DNA of 64,000 nt from Clostridium collagenovorans DSM 3089 (lineage in GTDB: Bacteria; Bacillota; Clostridia; Clostridiales; Clostridiaceae), in NCBI RefSeq assembly GCF_900130005.1, contig NZ_FQXP01000009.1:1-64000 (forward strand). The letters run 5' to 3'. A model generated the notes under the pieces. The model worked only from the letters and a program-made list of their open reading frames with translations. It made no database searches and was not told the origin of the DNA. Shown here piece after piece: positions 56,161 through 64,000 of the stretch. Every line of letters begins with the position of its first letter. The stretch's first letter is position 1. The position numbers and the translations under genes were made by a program.

Positions 56161-56280
56161 ATTTTAAGATTTGTTCTTTAATAAATATCTTAACTTTCCC
56201 TCATAACTTTAATAGATTTAAATGAGGCTAAAGTAAAACTATTTAATTTTCTCATTACAATTTATATTGAAAATTACAAA

Positions 56281-56502
56281 TTAAAGACCACTAAAAAAAC
56301 AAGCTATGATATCTATGGCATAGCCTAAAGTCTCCCATATCTTAGGTGTAAACACTACTCCAACACAGGTTAATGGACCACCTAACATAAAGAACAGGAA
56401 GCCACTATCTCCTTGGAAATCATTTAAATATCCAATAAAGACACCTATACCTATAAGAATTAATCCTAAAAATATAGCAATTATATTTAACTTCTTCTTC
56501 AT
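56281..56502 (-). CDS. Small two-helix membrane protein
   Basis: The 73-aa protein has helices IIAIFLGLILIGIGVFIGYL and LFFMLGGPLTCVGVVF. AAAAGGGGAAG lies before the ATG. Small membrane proteins next to phage repressors often mediate superinfection exclusion, but nothing specific supports that here. Confidence 0.6.
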   Translation of the reverse strand: MKKKLNIIAIFLGLILIGIGVFIGYLNDFQGDSGFLFFMLGGPLTCVGVVFTPKIWETLGYAIDIIACFFSGL

Positions 56503-56760
56503 TTTACCTTCCCCTTTTTAATAATAAAACCTTACTTAAAAGCATTTTATTATTTTTATTCTTAAACTTATTCACGTTCTTACTTGCTGTCTTATTATAT
56601 ATATATTATACTCTAATTATTACTATTGAACCATTTATTTACACATACTTAAGTGATTTTTTCTTCAAAATATATTAAAATTTTTAATTTTACCATATAT
56701 CTTATTATTGTATAAAAAAAAGATAAGAGTCTTTTACGTGATCTTATCTCAAAATTTCAT

Positions 56761-57231
56761 TTATTTATTTTTCTTTCTTTTTTCTTTATTAATGCTTTTA
56801 GCTTTCCAAAATAGTTCTGACATTAAATCAAGCATTTCCTTTTTATCATCTTCATTCAATTCATCATTTAAAAAGAAGGCTTCATTAGATCTTTTCATTT
56901 CTTCCATATATCTTGTCACATCTCTAGAGGTCACTTTGTATTTACTTGAATACTCTTCCGGAATCTTAGCATATACATCTTCTTTTAAGGCATTACCTTC
57001 AACAGGCTCTTCACTTAATAAGTACTCAAGAGTGACGTTAAAATATGTAACTAACTTATTTAGTATCTCATCACTTGGCTTAGTCCTGCCACTTTCAATG
57101 TCTCCTAAATAAGAACGAGAGATTCCTAATTCACTAGCTAATTTGCTTTGTGTAATCTTAATGCCCAACTCTAAGCTTTTACTACTTCTTAAATTTTTAA
57201 TTTTTAAACCTAGTAACTTATTTGCACTCAT
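56761..57231 (-). CDS. XRE-family repressor of the phage-derived cassette
   Basis: The start MSANKLLGLKIKNLR has GAGGTG 7 bp upstream and gives 156 aa; the longer frame would start within the promoter. HTH_3 at about 8-65: ITQSKLASELGISRSYLGDI then ESGRTKPSDEILNKL. The C-terminal part is helical and acidic (ELNEDDKKEMLDLMSELFWK). Two ACGTCAT sites overlap its own promoter, consistent with autorepression. Confidence 0.85.
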   Translation of the reverse strand: MSANKLLGLKIKNLRSSKSLELGIKITQSKLASELGISRSYLGDIESGRTKPSDEILNKLVTYFNVTLEYLLSEEPVEGNALKEDVYAKIPEEYSSKYKVTSRDVTRYMEEMKRSNEAFFLNDELNEDDKKEMLDLMSELFWKAKSINKEKRKKNK

Positions 57232-57252
57232 TTCAATACACCTCACACTACA

Positions 57253-57281
57253 ATAATACGTCATCTACGTCATTATGTCAA
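57253..57281 (-). promoter_or_regulatory. Promoter and operators of the XRE repressor gene
   Basis: Minus strand TTGACA (57281-57276), 17-bp spacer, TATTAT (57258-57253). ACGTCAT sites at 57258-57264 and 57267-57273 cover the spacer. The stretch CTCTTATTGACATAATGACG is also found at the ImmA promoter. Confidence 0.7.
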
Positions 57282-57440
57282 TAAGAGTTAGCAATTTTTA
57301 CTTAAAGTAATTTATACATATCTAACTTCATAATTCAATTTCAAATAAGCATAAATAAGAATATTTAATCTTTGTGTTTTAAGACCTTTTGACGTAAGAT
57401 AACCTTAATAATAACTTACAAATTTACGTAGGAGGATAAA

Positions 57441-58007
57441 ATGGAAAAGAAAAATATCTTATATAAAAATAAAATATGCAATTTAAGTTTACAGGATACT
57501 TATACTTTGTTTAAGAATTTTCTATATCATAAATGTAAAAACTGGACTTACCTTTATGACATAGATGATTTAATGCAAATAAGCTTTTTAGGACTTTATA
57601 AAGCTTTTAATTCTTATGATTTAAGTAAAAACATAGAATTTCACAAGTTTGCAAGTGTTGTTATAGAAAATGAACTTAGAATGAATCATAGAAAGGAGAG
57701 CAAGCATGCTCTAAATATTGCTTTAAATGATTTGCCTAAAGATGACTATTATATCTTCGAGAATTTATTTATAGATAATACAAGCTATGAGAATATAGCT
57801 ATAAGTAATATTTATACAGAAAAGCTAAATAAGGAACTTTTAAATTTAACTCCTTTAGATCAAAAATTAATAATAGATATATGCTTTAAAAATAAAACTC
57901 GAAAAGTACTTGCAAAGGAGCTCAATGTGGTTCCCCATACCATAGCAAGAAAGCATAAAATTGCTTTAGCTAAAATTCAAGCTGCTATGATTACGACTTT
58001 TCAATAA
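57441..58007 (+). CDS. RNA polymerase sigma-70 family factor of the cassette
   Basis: The 188-aa protein has region 2 (YLYDIDDLMQISFLGLYKAF then SKNIEFHKFASVVIENELRM) and region 4 (LTPLDQKLIIDICFKNKTRK then VLAKELNVVPHTIARKHKIA) and lacks regions 1 and 3. It resembles small phage and sporulation-type sigma factors, not full-length housekeeping ones. GTAGGAGG precedes the ATG. A GACGTAAG site at 57391-57398 overlaps the likely promoter, so the repressor probably controls it. It likely directs transcription of cassette genes. Confidence 0.8.
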   Translation: MEKKNILYKNKICNLSLQDTYTLFKNFLYHKCKNWTYLYDIDDLMQISFLGLYKAFNSYDLSKNIEFHKFASVVIENELRMNHRKESKHALNIALNDLPKDDYYIFENLFIDNTSYENIAISNIYTEKLNKELLNLTPLDQKLIIDICFKNKTRKVLAKELNVVPHTIARKHKIALAKIQAAMITTFQ

Positions 58008-58136
58008 GAATAAACTAGCTTATGTAAATACTACCTTGCAATAAAACTAGAAAATTAAGCTCTTAGCTTAGGTATAAATTAAGATAAATATTATTATTAA
58101 AGATGAGTTTTTTAATACTTCTTCTAATATGACCCT

Positions 58137-58170
58137 AAAAAAAATCACTTACTTTTTATTAGTAAGTGAC
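58137..58170 (-). terminator. Terminator downstream of the agr-like operon
   Basis: TCACTTACT/AGTAAGTGA with a 7-base loop is followed on the minus strand by TTTTTTTT. A second hairpin AAATGTGGT/ACCACATTT lies at 58253-58290. The rest of the gap 58008-58611 has no gene. Confidence 0.75.
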
Positions 58171-58611
58171 TAAACCTTAATATACTTCTATTAAAACGAT
58201 TATTATAAACAATGTAACTTAAACAAACATATTGATACATTCAATATATATTAAATGTGGTCTGTATTGGTGGTTACAAACCACATTTTATATCACTGTA
58301 TAATTATTAGTAAATTATAATAGATTACTATGTTTTTAGAAATAAAATTTTCATATCCTCAATTCATTATCTAAACTGTCCTTAATAAAAATGTGCCTTT
58401 AATATGTAGGACAAGGAAGATTAGCCCTTTTTATTAGAAATGTAGCATAGTAAGACTGGCATATTCCTTATGAATATAACTATACTACCAAATTAGATGA
58501 GTTTATTATATATTTAGATAATGAATCTTATTTAAAATTTTATTTTTACAAATCATACCCTCTATAAAAAATACTTAATTACTTACTTTAATAAACTTTG
58601 TAACTATAAGT

Positions 58612-59178
58612 TTATTTACTTAACTCTTCCATAATCATTAATACTGAAACTAAAAATAAACTTAGGGATACAAGAAAAATTCCTGCTTTAAACCCTATAA
58701 TCATAAATATCACTATTATTAGTAGCTCAATAAATAAAGTTATTAATGATTTTTTTCTAAAATACGATACTTCTTCATAATCTAGAGGTTTATGTTTTGC
58801 AGCAACAGGTGCTAAGCATAATATAGTAGGAATTGCTACTATTAATAAAATAATGCTTGTACTTATAAAGTATGCTTCAGGCATTATTTTACAGGTAAGC
58901 AATGCTAATACTATAATACTTGAAGACATTATATAACAAGTGCTAGCCTTTTCTGCGTGATATCCCCCTGTATATGTACGTATAAATGAAAAGCTAAATA
59001 AAAATAAGATACTTTCTAAGGTCATCTTTAAACAGAATCCAATTATTAAAGTCGTAATAATATTACCTATTATTTCAATAGCCGAAGCTAATCCGAAAAC
59101 AACAATTTCTTTATCCCTTGGATCACACTGTTTGCTTTCTACAAGTGCATTTGCGAATTTCTCACAAAGATTTCTCAT
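58612..59178 (-). CDS. agrB: AgrB-type accessory gene regulator peptidase
   Basis: The 188-aa polytopic membrane cysteine protease cleaves the AgrD C-terminal tail and forms the thiolactone. RTYTGGYHAEKASTCYIMS carries the catalytic His74 and Cys81; six hydrophobic helices surround it. The length and motifs match the family. The ATG lies 2 bp after the AgrD stop, so they are coupled. This is the last gene of the four-gene operon. Confidence 0.93.
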   Translation of the reverse strand: MRNLCEKFANALVESKQCDPRDKEIVVFGLASAIEIIGNIITTLIIGFCLKMTLESILFLFSFSFIRTYTGGYHAEKASTCYIMSSSIIVLALLTCKIMPEAYFISTSIILLIVAIPTILCLAPVAAKHKPLDYEEVSYFRKKSLITLFIELLIIVIFMIIGFKAGIFLVSLSLFLVSVLMIMEELSK

Positions 59179-59180
59179 AG

Positions 59181-59324
59181 TTAAAATTTACGTAAACGCT
59201 TTGCTTCTTTTGGTAATTCTGGTTGATGGATGATATATACACACGCTGAATTTGAATTATATGTTGTAAACATAAATGCAATTGCAGCAAATATCTTTCC
59301 ATATTTATAAATAAATTTTTTCAT
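59181..59324 (-). CDS. agrD: AgrD-type cyclic lactone autoinducer peptide precursor
   Basis: This 47-aa precursor starts MKKFIYKYGKIFAAIAFMF, an amphipathic membrane-targeting leader. The signal core reads NSNSACVYII and the acidic/basic tail is HQPELPKEAKRLRKF. By analogy with AgrD proteins the ring would be Cys-Val-Tyr-Ile-Ile, with the thiolactone from Cys to the last Ile, where AgrB cuts before the HQPE tail. The HQPE start of the tail is common in clostridial AgrD. The ring differs from the CLWFT type I know from C. perfringens. GGGGGAATGAG precedes the ATG. Confidence 0.88.
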   Translation of the reverse strand: MKKFIYKYGKIFAAIAFMFTTYNSNSACVYIIHQPELPKEAKRLRKF

Positions 59325-59437
59325 AACTCATTCCCCCTTTAAACATTGCAACTACATATTAGCATAATATTTTGAAGGAATTTTCAAGTTCAAACGAAAT
59401 ACATTAAACTTTTAATAAAATACATATTTCATTTCTT

Positions 59438-60814
59438 TTAGTTTATTTTCTCCATTATACGATAATCTTCTGCTCCTTTTATCACTCCAAATAAAATAAT
59501 CTCCAAAAGAAAAATGTTGTTTTCTGTGTTTATTTGCATGTATCCACCTAGTTTATTTACCATCTTATTTATACTTCTAAGTCCAATTCCATGAGCAGTC
59601 TTGTCCCTTTTTATACTGACTGGAAAATTATCTTTGAAGTTTATTTTTCCTAAGTAAGAGTTAGATATATTTATGTACATATTACCCTTTTCTTCGAAAA
59701 TCTTTATAGAAATTTTTCTTAACTTCTCTTCTAAATACTCACAAGCTTCTATGGCATTATCTAAAGCATTTCCTAAGACAATACATAAACTCTTGCCTTC
59801 AACATTAATATCACCGCTAATATTAACCTTTATATCAATTTCAATGTTTTTTTTCTTAGCTACATTGATTTCATGATTTAAGATAGTGTCAATCGCTGCA
59901 TTTCCAGAATAAATAATCATTTCATGTAAATCTATTTCATCAATTAATTTAAAAAACTCACTCTTTATATAGTTAGCATTACAGTCAGATACTTCTGAAA
60001 ACTTCGATTGAATATTAATTATATTATGTTTTAAATCATGTCTGAGACGCTGAGATTCCTTCCAGTTACTTTCTATTTGAGAATATTGAGTAGTATAGTA
60101 GTCTATTTGTTTGCTAAGTAGCGCATTTTCTAATTTGCTTTCTGAAGCATCTATTAATTTATCATATAAATAATAAAATAATATATTAATAAATAGAACT
60201 GATACAATAGCAGTGGCTACTAACCAATTATGATTAATTCTCTTTTCATCAGAAAGTACATATATGCAGTGAATAATAATAATACTTACAGTAGGAATCA
60301 TAATTAATGTAATCCAATATATCTTGGACAATGTCTTATTACGCTTATCATTTATAGACTTTTCAAAGAATTGATAGCACTTTATTATAATTAAAGGAAT
60401 TAGTCTAGAAATTGATGCTATAATTAATAAAGCCGTTTCCCCTACTAAAACATTTTCCATGGGAATTACTAAGATTGTGCTATACATAACTGATACAAAA
60501 ACCTCCATAGAACTCATAAGAATTATCATTATGAGCACTGCAAAAATCTTATGAGCTATTTTAGCTTCATAAAACTGTGTAATACAAAATAACATTCCAA
60601 TGGTTATTATAATATTTATAATCCCACCATGAATAAATAAAAATAAAATAAGAGTTATTATAAAAAACATGCCATATGTAGCAATTAGAAATATATGCTT
60701 GCCTCTCTTTTTTTTAGAGAAAAAAGTTTCAAAAAAACAATGATATATGTATAGTGTTACAATAGTTATCATTGAGTAAATTAAGCTTTTCTGAGAAAAA
60801 ATTTCTTCTATCAA
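59438..60814 (-). CDS. AgrC-like sensor histidine kinase (GHKL type)
   Basis: The 458-aa protein has six to seven membrane segments in residues 1-220 and a kinase domain: H-box LRHDLKHNIINIQ with His259, N-box VLGNALDNAIEACEYL (about 345-360), and G-box GIGLRSINKMVNKLGG. The polytopic sensor plus HATPase_c_5 layout is that of AgrC-type peptide receptors. It overlaps the response regulator gene by 4 bp (ATGA). It probably detects the peptide from the next gene. Confidence 0.92.
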   Translation of the reverse strand: MIEEIFSQKSLIYSMITIVTLYIYHCFFETFFSKKKRGKHIFLIATYGMFFIITLILFLFIHGGIINIIITIGMLFCITQFYEAKIAHKIFAVLIMIILMSSMEVFVSVMYSTILVIPMENVLVGETALLIIASISRLIPLIIIKCYQFFEKSINDKRNKTLSKIYWITLIMIPTVSIIIIHCIYVLSDEKRINHNWLVATAIVSVLFINILFYYLYDKLIDASESKLENALLSKQIDYYTTQYSQIESNWKESQRLRHDLKHNIINIQSKFSEVSDCNANYIKSEFFKLIDEIDLHEMIIYSGNAAIDTILNHEINVAKKKNIEIDIKVNISGDINVEGKSLCIVLGNALDNAIEACEYLEEKLRKISIKIFEEKGNMYINISNSYLGKINFKDNFPVSIKRDKTAHGIGLRSINKMVNKLGGYMQINTENNIFLLEIILFGVIKGAEDYRIMEKIN

Positions 60815-61530
60815 TTCCTTCTCCTCCTTAGATATTCCATATACTTTTGAAGAGCTTCTTCTTTATACACTCTTCCTATAGATATAGATAAATTATTGTT
60901 AACTAAAATAGTGGAAGAATTTTGTACTGATGAATACTTTAAATTTACAATATATGCCTTGTGTGGCATTATAAATTCTTCATTGGTTTTCAGTTCACCC
61001 CATATATTTTTCAAGCTTTCATTATACCTAATTACAGATTTAGTAGTATGAATAGCTACTTGATATTTATCACTTTCAAAATAAATAATATCCTTTAAGG
61101 GAATAAAATTTTTAGTTTTGTTTTTCTGATAAATAAATACTCTCTCATTATCTTGCAAAATTGATTGGTAAGCTGTTTTAATAGCTTTCTCTAAAATCTC
61201 TATATCTATTGGTTTGTCCACAAACCCAAGGGTACCCACACTAAATAAATCTCTTAATCGTTCATCATAGCTTGATATAAAAATAATTCTTGAATCAACT
61301 CCCATAGAACGAATCTTTCTTGCTGTCTCAACCCCATCTAAATCATCCATTAGGATATCCAAAAGTATTATATCATAGAACTTTGTTTTTAAAGATTCAC
61401 ATAGCTCTCTACCACCACTGAAGGGAAAAATGCAAAACTCTTCATGCCATAAACATTCAATCCTTCCTAATAAACGTAAAATCTCATTACGATCTTCTTC
61501 ACAATCATCACAAAATGCAATTTTAATCAT
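60811..61530 (-). CDS. AgrA-like response regulator with LytTR DNA-binding domain
   Basis: The 239-aa protein has a receiver (IAFCDDCEEDRNEIL, phosphoacceptor Asp58 in DIILLDILMDDLDG, KPIDIEILEKAI) and a LytTR domain at about 140-239 (IIYFESDKYQVAIHT, FIMPHKAYIVNLKY). LytTR regulators bind direct repeats upstream of their targets and typically activate agr-type operons. It is the first gene of the operon, transcribed from the promoter near 61700. Confidence 0.93.
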   Translation of the reverse strand: MIKIAFCDDCEEDRNEILRLLGRIECLWHEEFCIFPFSGGRELCESLKTKFYDIILLDILMDDLDGVETARKIRSMGVDSRIIFISSYDERLRDLFSVGTLGFVDKPIDIEILEKAIKTAYQSILQDNERVFIYQKNKTKNFIPLKDIIYFESDKYQVAIHTTKSVIRYNESLKNIWGELKTNEEFIMPHKAYIVNLKYSSVQNSSTILVNNNLSISIGRVYKEEALQKYMEYLRRRRN

Positions 61531-61697
61531 ATACCTTCCCCCAACTCTAGTAACCGCAATTATTAAATATAACTTTAACTTAAAATGTTTTTAATCTTAT
61601 CTTTTCATCTAATAGTTCTTTAATTTTATGTACTATCCTAAGCAATCCTCCCCTTTACTTTTTATTAACTATATATTGTGTTATTTTCACCAAACTA

Positions 61698-61739
61698 ATT
61701 ATATAGTATACTAATACTCATTTCAAATGTTTACATTTG
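61698..61739 (-). promoter_or_regulatory. Promoter of the agr-like operon with palindrome over the -35
   Basis: Minus strand TTGAAA (61726-61721), 17-bp spacer, TATAAT (61703-61698). The perfect palindrome CAAATGTTTACATTTG (61724-61739) overlaps the -35 box and could be an operator. The leader to the ATG is about 165 nt long; nothing else is seen in the 61531-61852 gap. Confidence 0.6.
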
Positions 61740-61852
61740 CATTAATTAGTTAATTTTATATTATTACTTTTATCATTTAAAGTTTTTCCTATAAAAAAAT
61801 AAACAGAAATAAAATTTTCATTTATAACCGTTTATTGTTATATCTTAAGCTA

Positions 61853-62719
61853 TTATTTTTGAATTTTAACTCCACTTATCTTAAGGTATTGCCCTTGAGA
61901 TACTGTTATATAGGAGTCTGCTGTTAAATTATCATTTGTAATTATAGCTTCAAGCTTATGAGTACTATTAGCTGACACCTCTACATAGCCCATTGCACTA
62001 TCTAATACTACTTTGTATTCTCCTGCTGGAATATCAATTCCCACCTTATACATACCATCTGTATATAATCCACTTGCTGGTATTATAGACTTAGCCTCTG
62101 CAACTGGATACATTTCCCCACCTTGAAGTTTAAAATATTCCCCATTATTTAATGTTACATATGAATTGCCCTTCATTAAATTATCATTAAATATGATACT
62201 TTCTAAGTTACCTGTACTATCCTTAGCAGCTTCTATATAACACATACTTCTAGTAGCTAACACTAAGTATTCTCCTGCTGGAATATCAGTTCCTACTTTA
62301 TATGTGCCAGCGGTAATTCTTGAGGTTTTCTTAGGCTCTTCTTTCTTTGCTTCCTCTTTTTTTACCTCTTCCTTTTTGGCTTCCTCTTTCTTTAATTCTT
62401 CTTTTTTTGCTTCTTCCTTTTTAGCTTCTTCTTTCTTTAATTCTTCTTTCTTTAATTCTTCTTTTTTTGCCTCTTCCTTTTTAGTTTCTTCTTTCTTCAA
62501 CTCTTCCTTCTTTGCTTCTTCCTTTTTAATTTCTTCCTTTGATTTATCCTTATTACTGCTGCTCTCTATAGTAATATCATTTCTTTTATTGGCGCTATCT
62601 TTTGATCCATTTGAAAATTCATTTCCTATTGTAGCTAGTATAATTACAGCCATAATCCAAAACCAAGCCTTCTCATAAAAAGGTTTCTTTTTTTCTTCCC
62701 CCATACTAAACTCCCCCAA
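61853..62719 (-). CDS. Membrane-anchored protein with Lys/Glu-rich stalk and two repeat domains
   Basis: The 288-aa protein has an anchor (KAWFWIMAVIILATIGNEF, about 14-32), a stalk of about 75 residues made of KKEEAKKEELKKEE-type repeats (about 58-132), and two copies of a small beta domain: AGTYKVGTDIPAGEYLVLA with YIEAAKDSTGNLESIIF (about 136-170), and KVGIDIPAGEYKVVLD with YVEVSANSTHKLEAI (about 222-255). The stalk is a single helix or coiled coil holding the repeats away from the membrane. Function is unknown. Confidence 0.7.
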   Translation of the reverse strand: MGEFSMGEEKKKPFYEKAWFWIMAVIILATIGNEFSNGSKDSANKRNDITIESSSNKDKSKEEIKKEEAKKEELKKEETKKEEAKKEELKKEELKKEEAKKEEAKKEELKKEEAKKEEVKKEEAKKEEPKKTSRITAGTYKVGTDIPAGEYLVLATRSMCYIEAAKDSTGNLESIIFNDNLMKGNSYVTLNNGEYFKLQGGEMYPVAEAKSIIPASGLYTDGMYKVGIDIPAGEYKVVLDSAMGYVEVSANSTHKLEAIITNDNLTADSYITVSQGQYLKISGVKIQK

Positions 62720-62923
62720 TTTTATAATAACTCCCTCTATTTTAGCATAATATGTATAATTACTATATAATCATAGCAACTTATTTATTTATTTTTATTT
62801 ATATTTCTATTTAATAAAACTACTGTATTAAATTTCAAATTACACAGCACTAGTTATATTAATTATTTTAGAAAGTAATCTTAAGTAGAAATTTCTAAGT
62901 TAAAGCTACCTATCCATGATCAA

Positions 62924-63475
62924 TTATAAATACTTTATAATCTTAGCTGGATTTCCTCCAACTACAACATTATTCGGAACATCCTTTACTACCACTGCTC
63001 CAGCCCCCACAACTACATTATTACCAATAGTTACCCCTGGTGCTATAACAGAATTTCCACCAAGCCAAACATTATCCCCAATGATAACTTCCTTCCCATA
63101 CTCCAGCCCTGATATCCTTGTTTCTGCATCCAAGGGATGTGTTGCAGTATATATGCACACTCTAGGAGCCATCATGCAATTATCCCCTATTACAACCTTG
63201 CAAACATCTAAAATTATACAGTCATAATTAGCAAAGAAGTTTTCACCAACATATATGTTGTACCCGTAATCACAACGAAAGCTTGGCTTTACACAAAAGT
63301 TCTCCCCAGTTCTCCCAAATAACTTTCTTAAAATTTCACTACTATCTTCCTCTGAAGAATTATTAAATTTTCTAAGAATAGCTTGAGCTTCTGCCTGCTC
63401 CCTCATTAGTTCTTCATCTAAAGCACAATATAATTTCCCCTCTAGCATTTTCTCTTTTTCAGTTTTTCTCTCCAT
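62924..63475 (-). CDS. Maltose/galactoside O-acetyltransferase-type sugar acetyltransferase
   Basis: The 183-aa protein has the N-terminal Mac domain (EKMLEGKLYCALDEELMREQ) and left-handed beta-helix hexapeptide repeats (VIGDNCMMAPRVCIYTATHP, with the catalytic His in TATHPLD; VIIGDNVWLGGNSVIAPGV). VGGNPAKIIKYL is the usual terminus. It transfers acetyl from acetyl-CoA to a sugar hydroxyl. The physiological sugar cannot be told from sequence. GGAGGG precedes the ATG. Confidence 0.92.
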   Translation of the reverse strand: MERKTEKEKMLEGKLYCALDEELMREQAEAQAILRKFNNSSEEDSSEILRKLFGRTGENFCVKPSFRCDYGYNIYVGENFFANYDCIILDVCKVVIGDNCMMAPRVCIYTATHPLDAETRISGLEYGKEVIIGDNVWLGGNSVIAPGVTIGNNVVVGAGAVVVKDVPNNVVVGGNPAKIIKYL

Positions 63476-63630
63476 ACTCTTCCCTCCAAAATAATAAATG
63501 TACTATCTATATTATATTTGAAATTTAATACAGATAGCCACCTTAAAATTTATAATCCACCTTAATACAAAGTAAAGCTCATAATAAACTTCACTGCTCT
63601 TTATACTTATATAAAAAATTAATTTAAATA

Positions 63631-63735
63631 TATACTTTGTAATATTAAATCTACATCATCATAATTTATTACATATTAATTTTTTTATCCTATAAAATTA
63701 TGAGTGAAGTTTGTTTAATGCAATATATATACTTT
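63631..63735 (+). repeat. Intergenic repeat family 1, copy 4
   Basis: TGTAATATTAAATCTACATC, ATCATAATTTATTACATATT, TTTTTTTATCCTATAAAAT and GAGTGAAGTTTGTTTAATGC match copies 2 and 3 most closely. It lies between the acetyltransferase gene and the partial last gene. Confidence 0.7.
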
Positions 63736-63832
63736 AAAACTATAAATGATATAAATTCTATTTAAGGAGCTTTCAATAAAATATCCTTATATACCATTCT
63801 CATATTTTTTAAATATCCATATTAAATGCATT

Positions 63833-63873
63833 AAAAAACACCATAAAATCTACCTCACTAGATTTTACAGTGC
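63833..63873 (-). terminator. Terminator of the partial gene at the right edge
   Basis: CACTGTAAAATCTA pairs with TAGATTTTATGGTG and TTTTTT follows on the minus strand. Confidence 0.85.
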
Positions 63874-63885
63874 TTATTAATTTTT

Positions 63886-64000
63886 TTAAAACTCAGCAGA
63901 CTTCACAAGAGGATTATCCTGCAAAGTACATATAAGTTTACACATATCAAACCATTCATCAGTTCTCATAATAATCTCCAAGCTAATCCTATCAGGAAGT
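63886..64000 (-). CDS. C-terminal end of an unidentified gene (truncated by the window edge)
   Basis: The frame enters from the right edge and ends at TAA 63888-63886: ...ISLEIIMRTDEWFDMCKLIC then NPLVKSAEF. Only 37 residues are visible. The product is unknown; a terminator follows 13 bp later. Confidence 0.55.
   Translation of the reverse strand, partial: LPDRISLEIIMRTDEWFDMCKLICTLQDNPLVKSAEF

Noticed and set aside
57441..58007. TcdR/UviA-type toxin or bacteriocin sigma factor
   Set aside because: Regions 2 and 4 look closer to ordinary small phage or sporulation-type sigma factors; I could not see the group-5 features by eye.
62304..62678. 124-codon plus-strand frame rich in Ser and Phe
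   Set aside because: It is the complement of the Lys/Glu-rich repeat of the anchored protein, an artefact of purine-rich codons.
1..64000. CRISPR array
   Set aside because: The tandem arrays found have no unique spacers between repeats, and no cas genes are present.

Overview
The window is low-GC, AT-rich Firmicute DNA. The mix of genes (DUF368/PopT, YitT, adenine deaminase, a CD3073-type ECF S component, a TcdE/holin-4-type holin, an Agr-type peptide locus and a sigma-K-like sporulation promoter) points to Clostridium sensu stricto, with C. perfringens or a close relative the best guess. No rRNA or complete tRNA gene was seen.

Region 1 (1 to about 22.8 kb) is an accessory island, nearly all on the minus strand and full of decayed genes. 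It opens with the tail of a DDE transposase. It then carries a large serine recombinase, an RNase H-SWIM protein, a zinc-ribbon gene that looks frameshifted, and a tyrosine recombinase. After these come four probable antiphage modules: a 1365-aa NACHT NTPase with a nuclease-like N-terminus, a 1592-aa SMEK-type STAND NTPase with an overlapping 53-aa ORF, a SIR2-like protein with a small partner, and a Shedu-like (DUF4263) nuclease. Four copies of a 25-bp motif form two inverted pairs. One pair brackets an unrecognised 458-aa gene and the other brackets the SIR2/Shedu block.

Region 2 (23.3 to 39.2 kb) looks like chromosomal backbone: a DUF6512 membrane protein, a siroheme/4Fe-4S reductase-like protein, a PopT-type undecaprenyl-phosphate transporter behind a 35-bp tandem repeat, adenine deaminase, a YitT protein, a DUF3862 protein, a 1335-aa DUF11/SdrD surface protein behind a good sigma-K-like promoter (probably a spore-surface protein), and an ECF transporter S component. 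The spacers hold several dispersed repeats and long hairpins.

Region 3 (39.2 to 58.0 kb) is a phage-derived cassette. On the minus strand it runs from an XRE regulator and a primase-helicase through a late-gene regulator into a siphophage tail operon: tail terminator, tube, two chaperone-like genes, Com, tape measure, Dit, baseplate, Tal, fibre and holin. No terminase, portal, capsid, integrase or endolysin gene is visible. The structural genes are open, so this is either a domesticated F-type tailocin or a prophage that lost its head module. ACGTCAT-type sites lie on the divergent promoters of its regulators (repressor, ImmA/IrrE peptidase, sigma factor).

Region 4 (58.0 to 64.0 kb) is a complete Agr-type peptide signalling operon in the order response regulator, histidine kinase, AgrD, AgrB, with a predicted Cys-Val-Tyr-Ile-Ile thiolactone core. 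It is followed by a membrane-anchored Lys/Glu-rich protein, a maltose/galactoside-type O-acetyltransferase and the 3' end of another gene.
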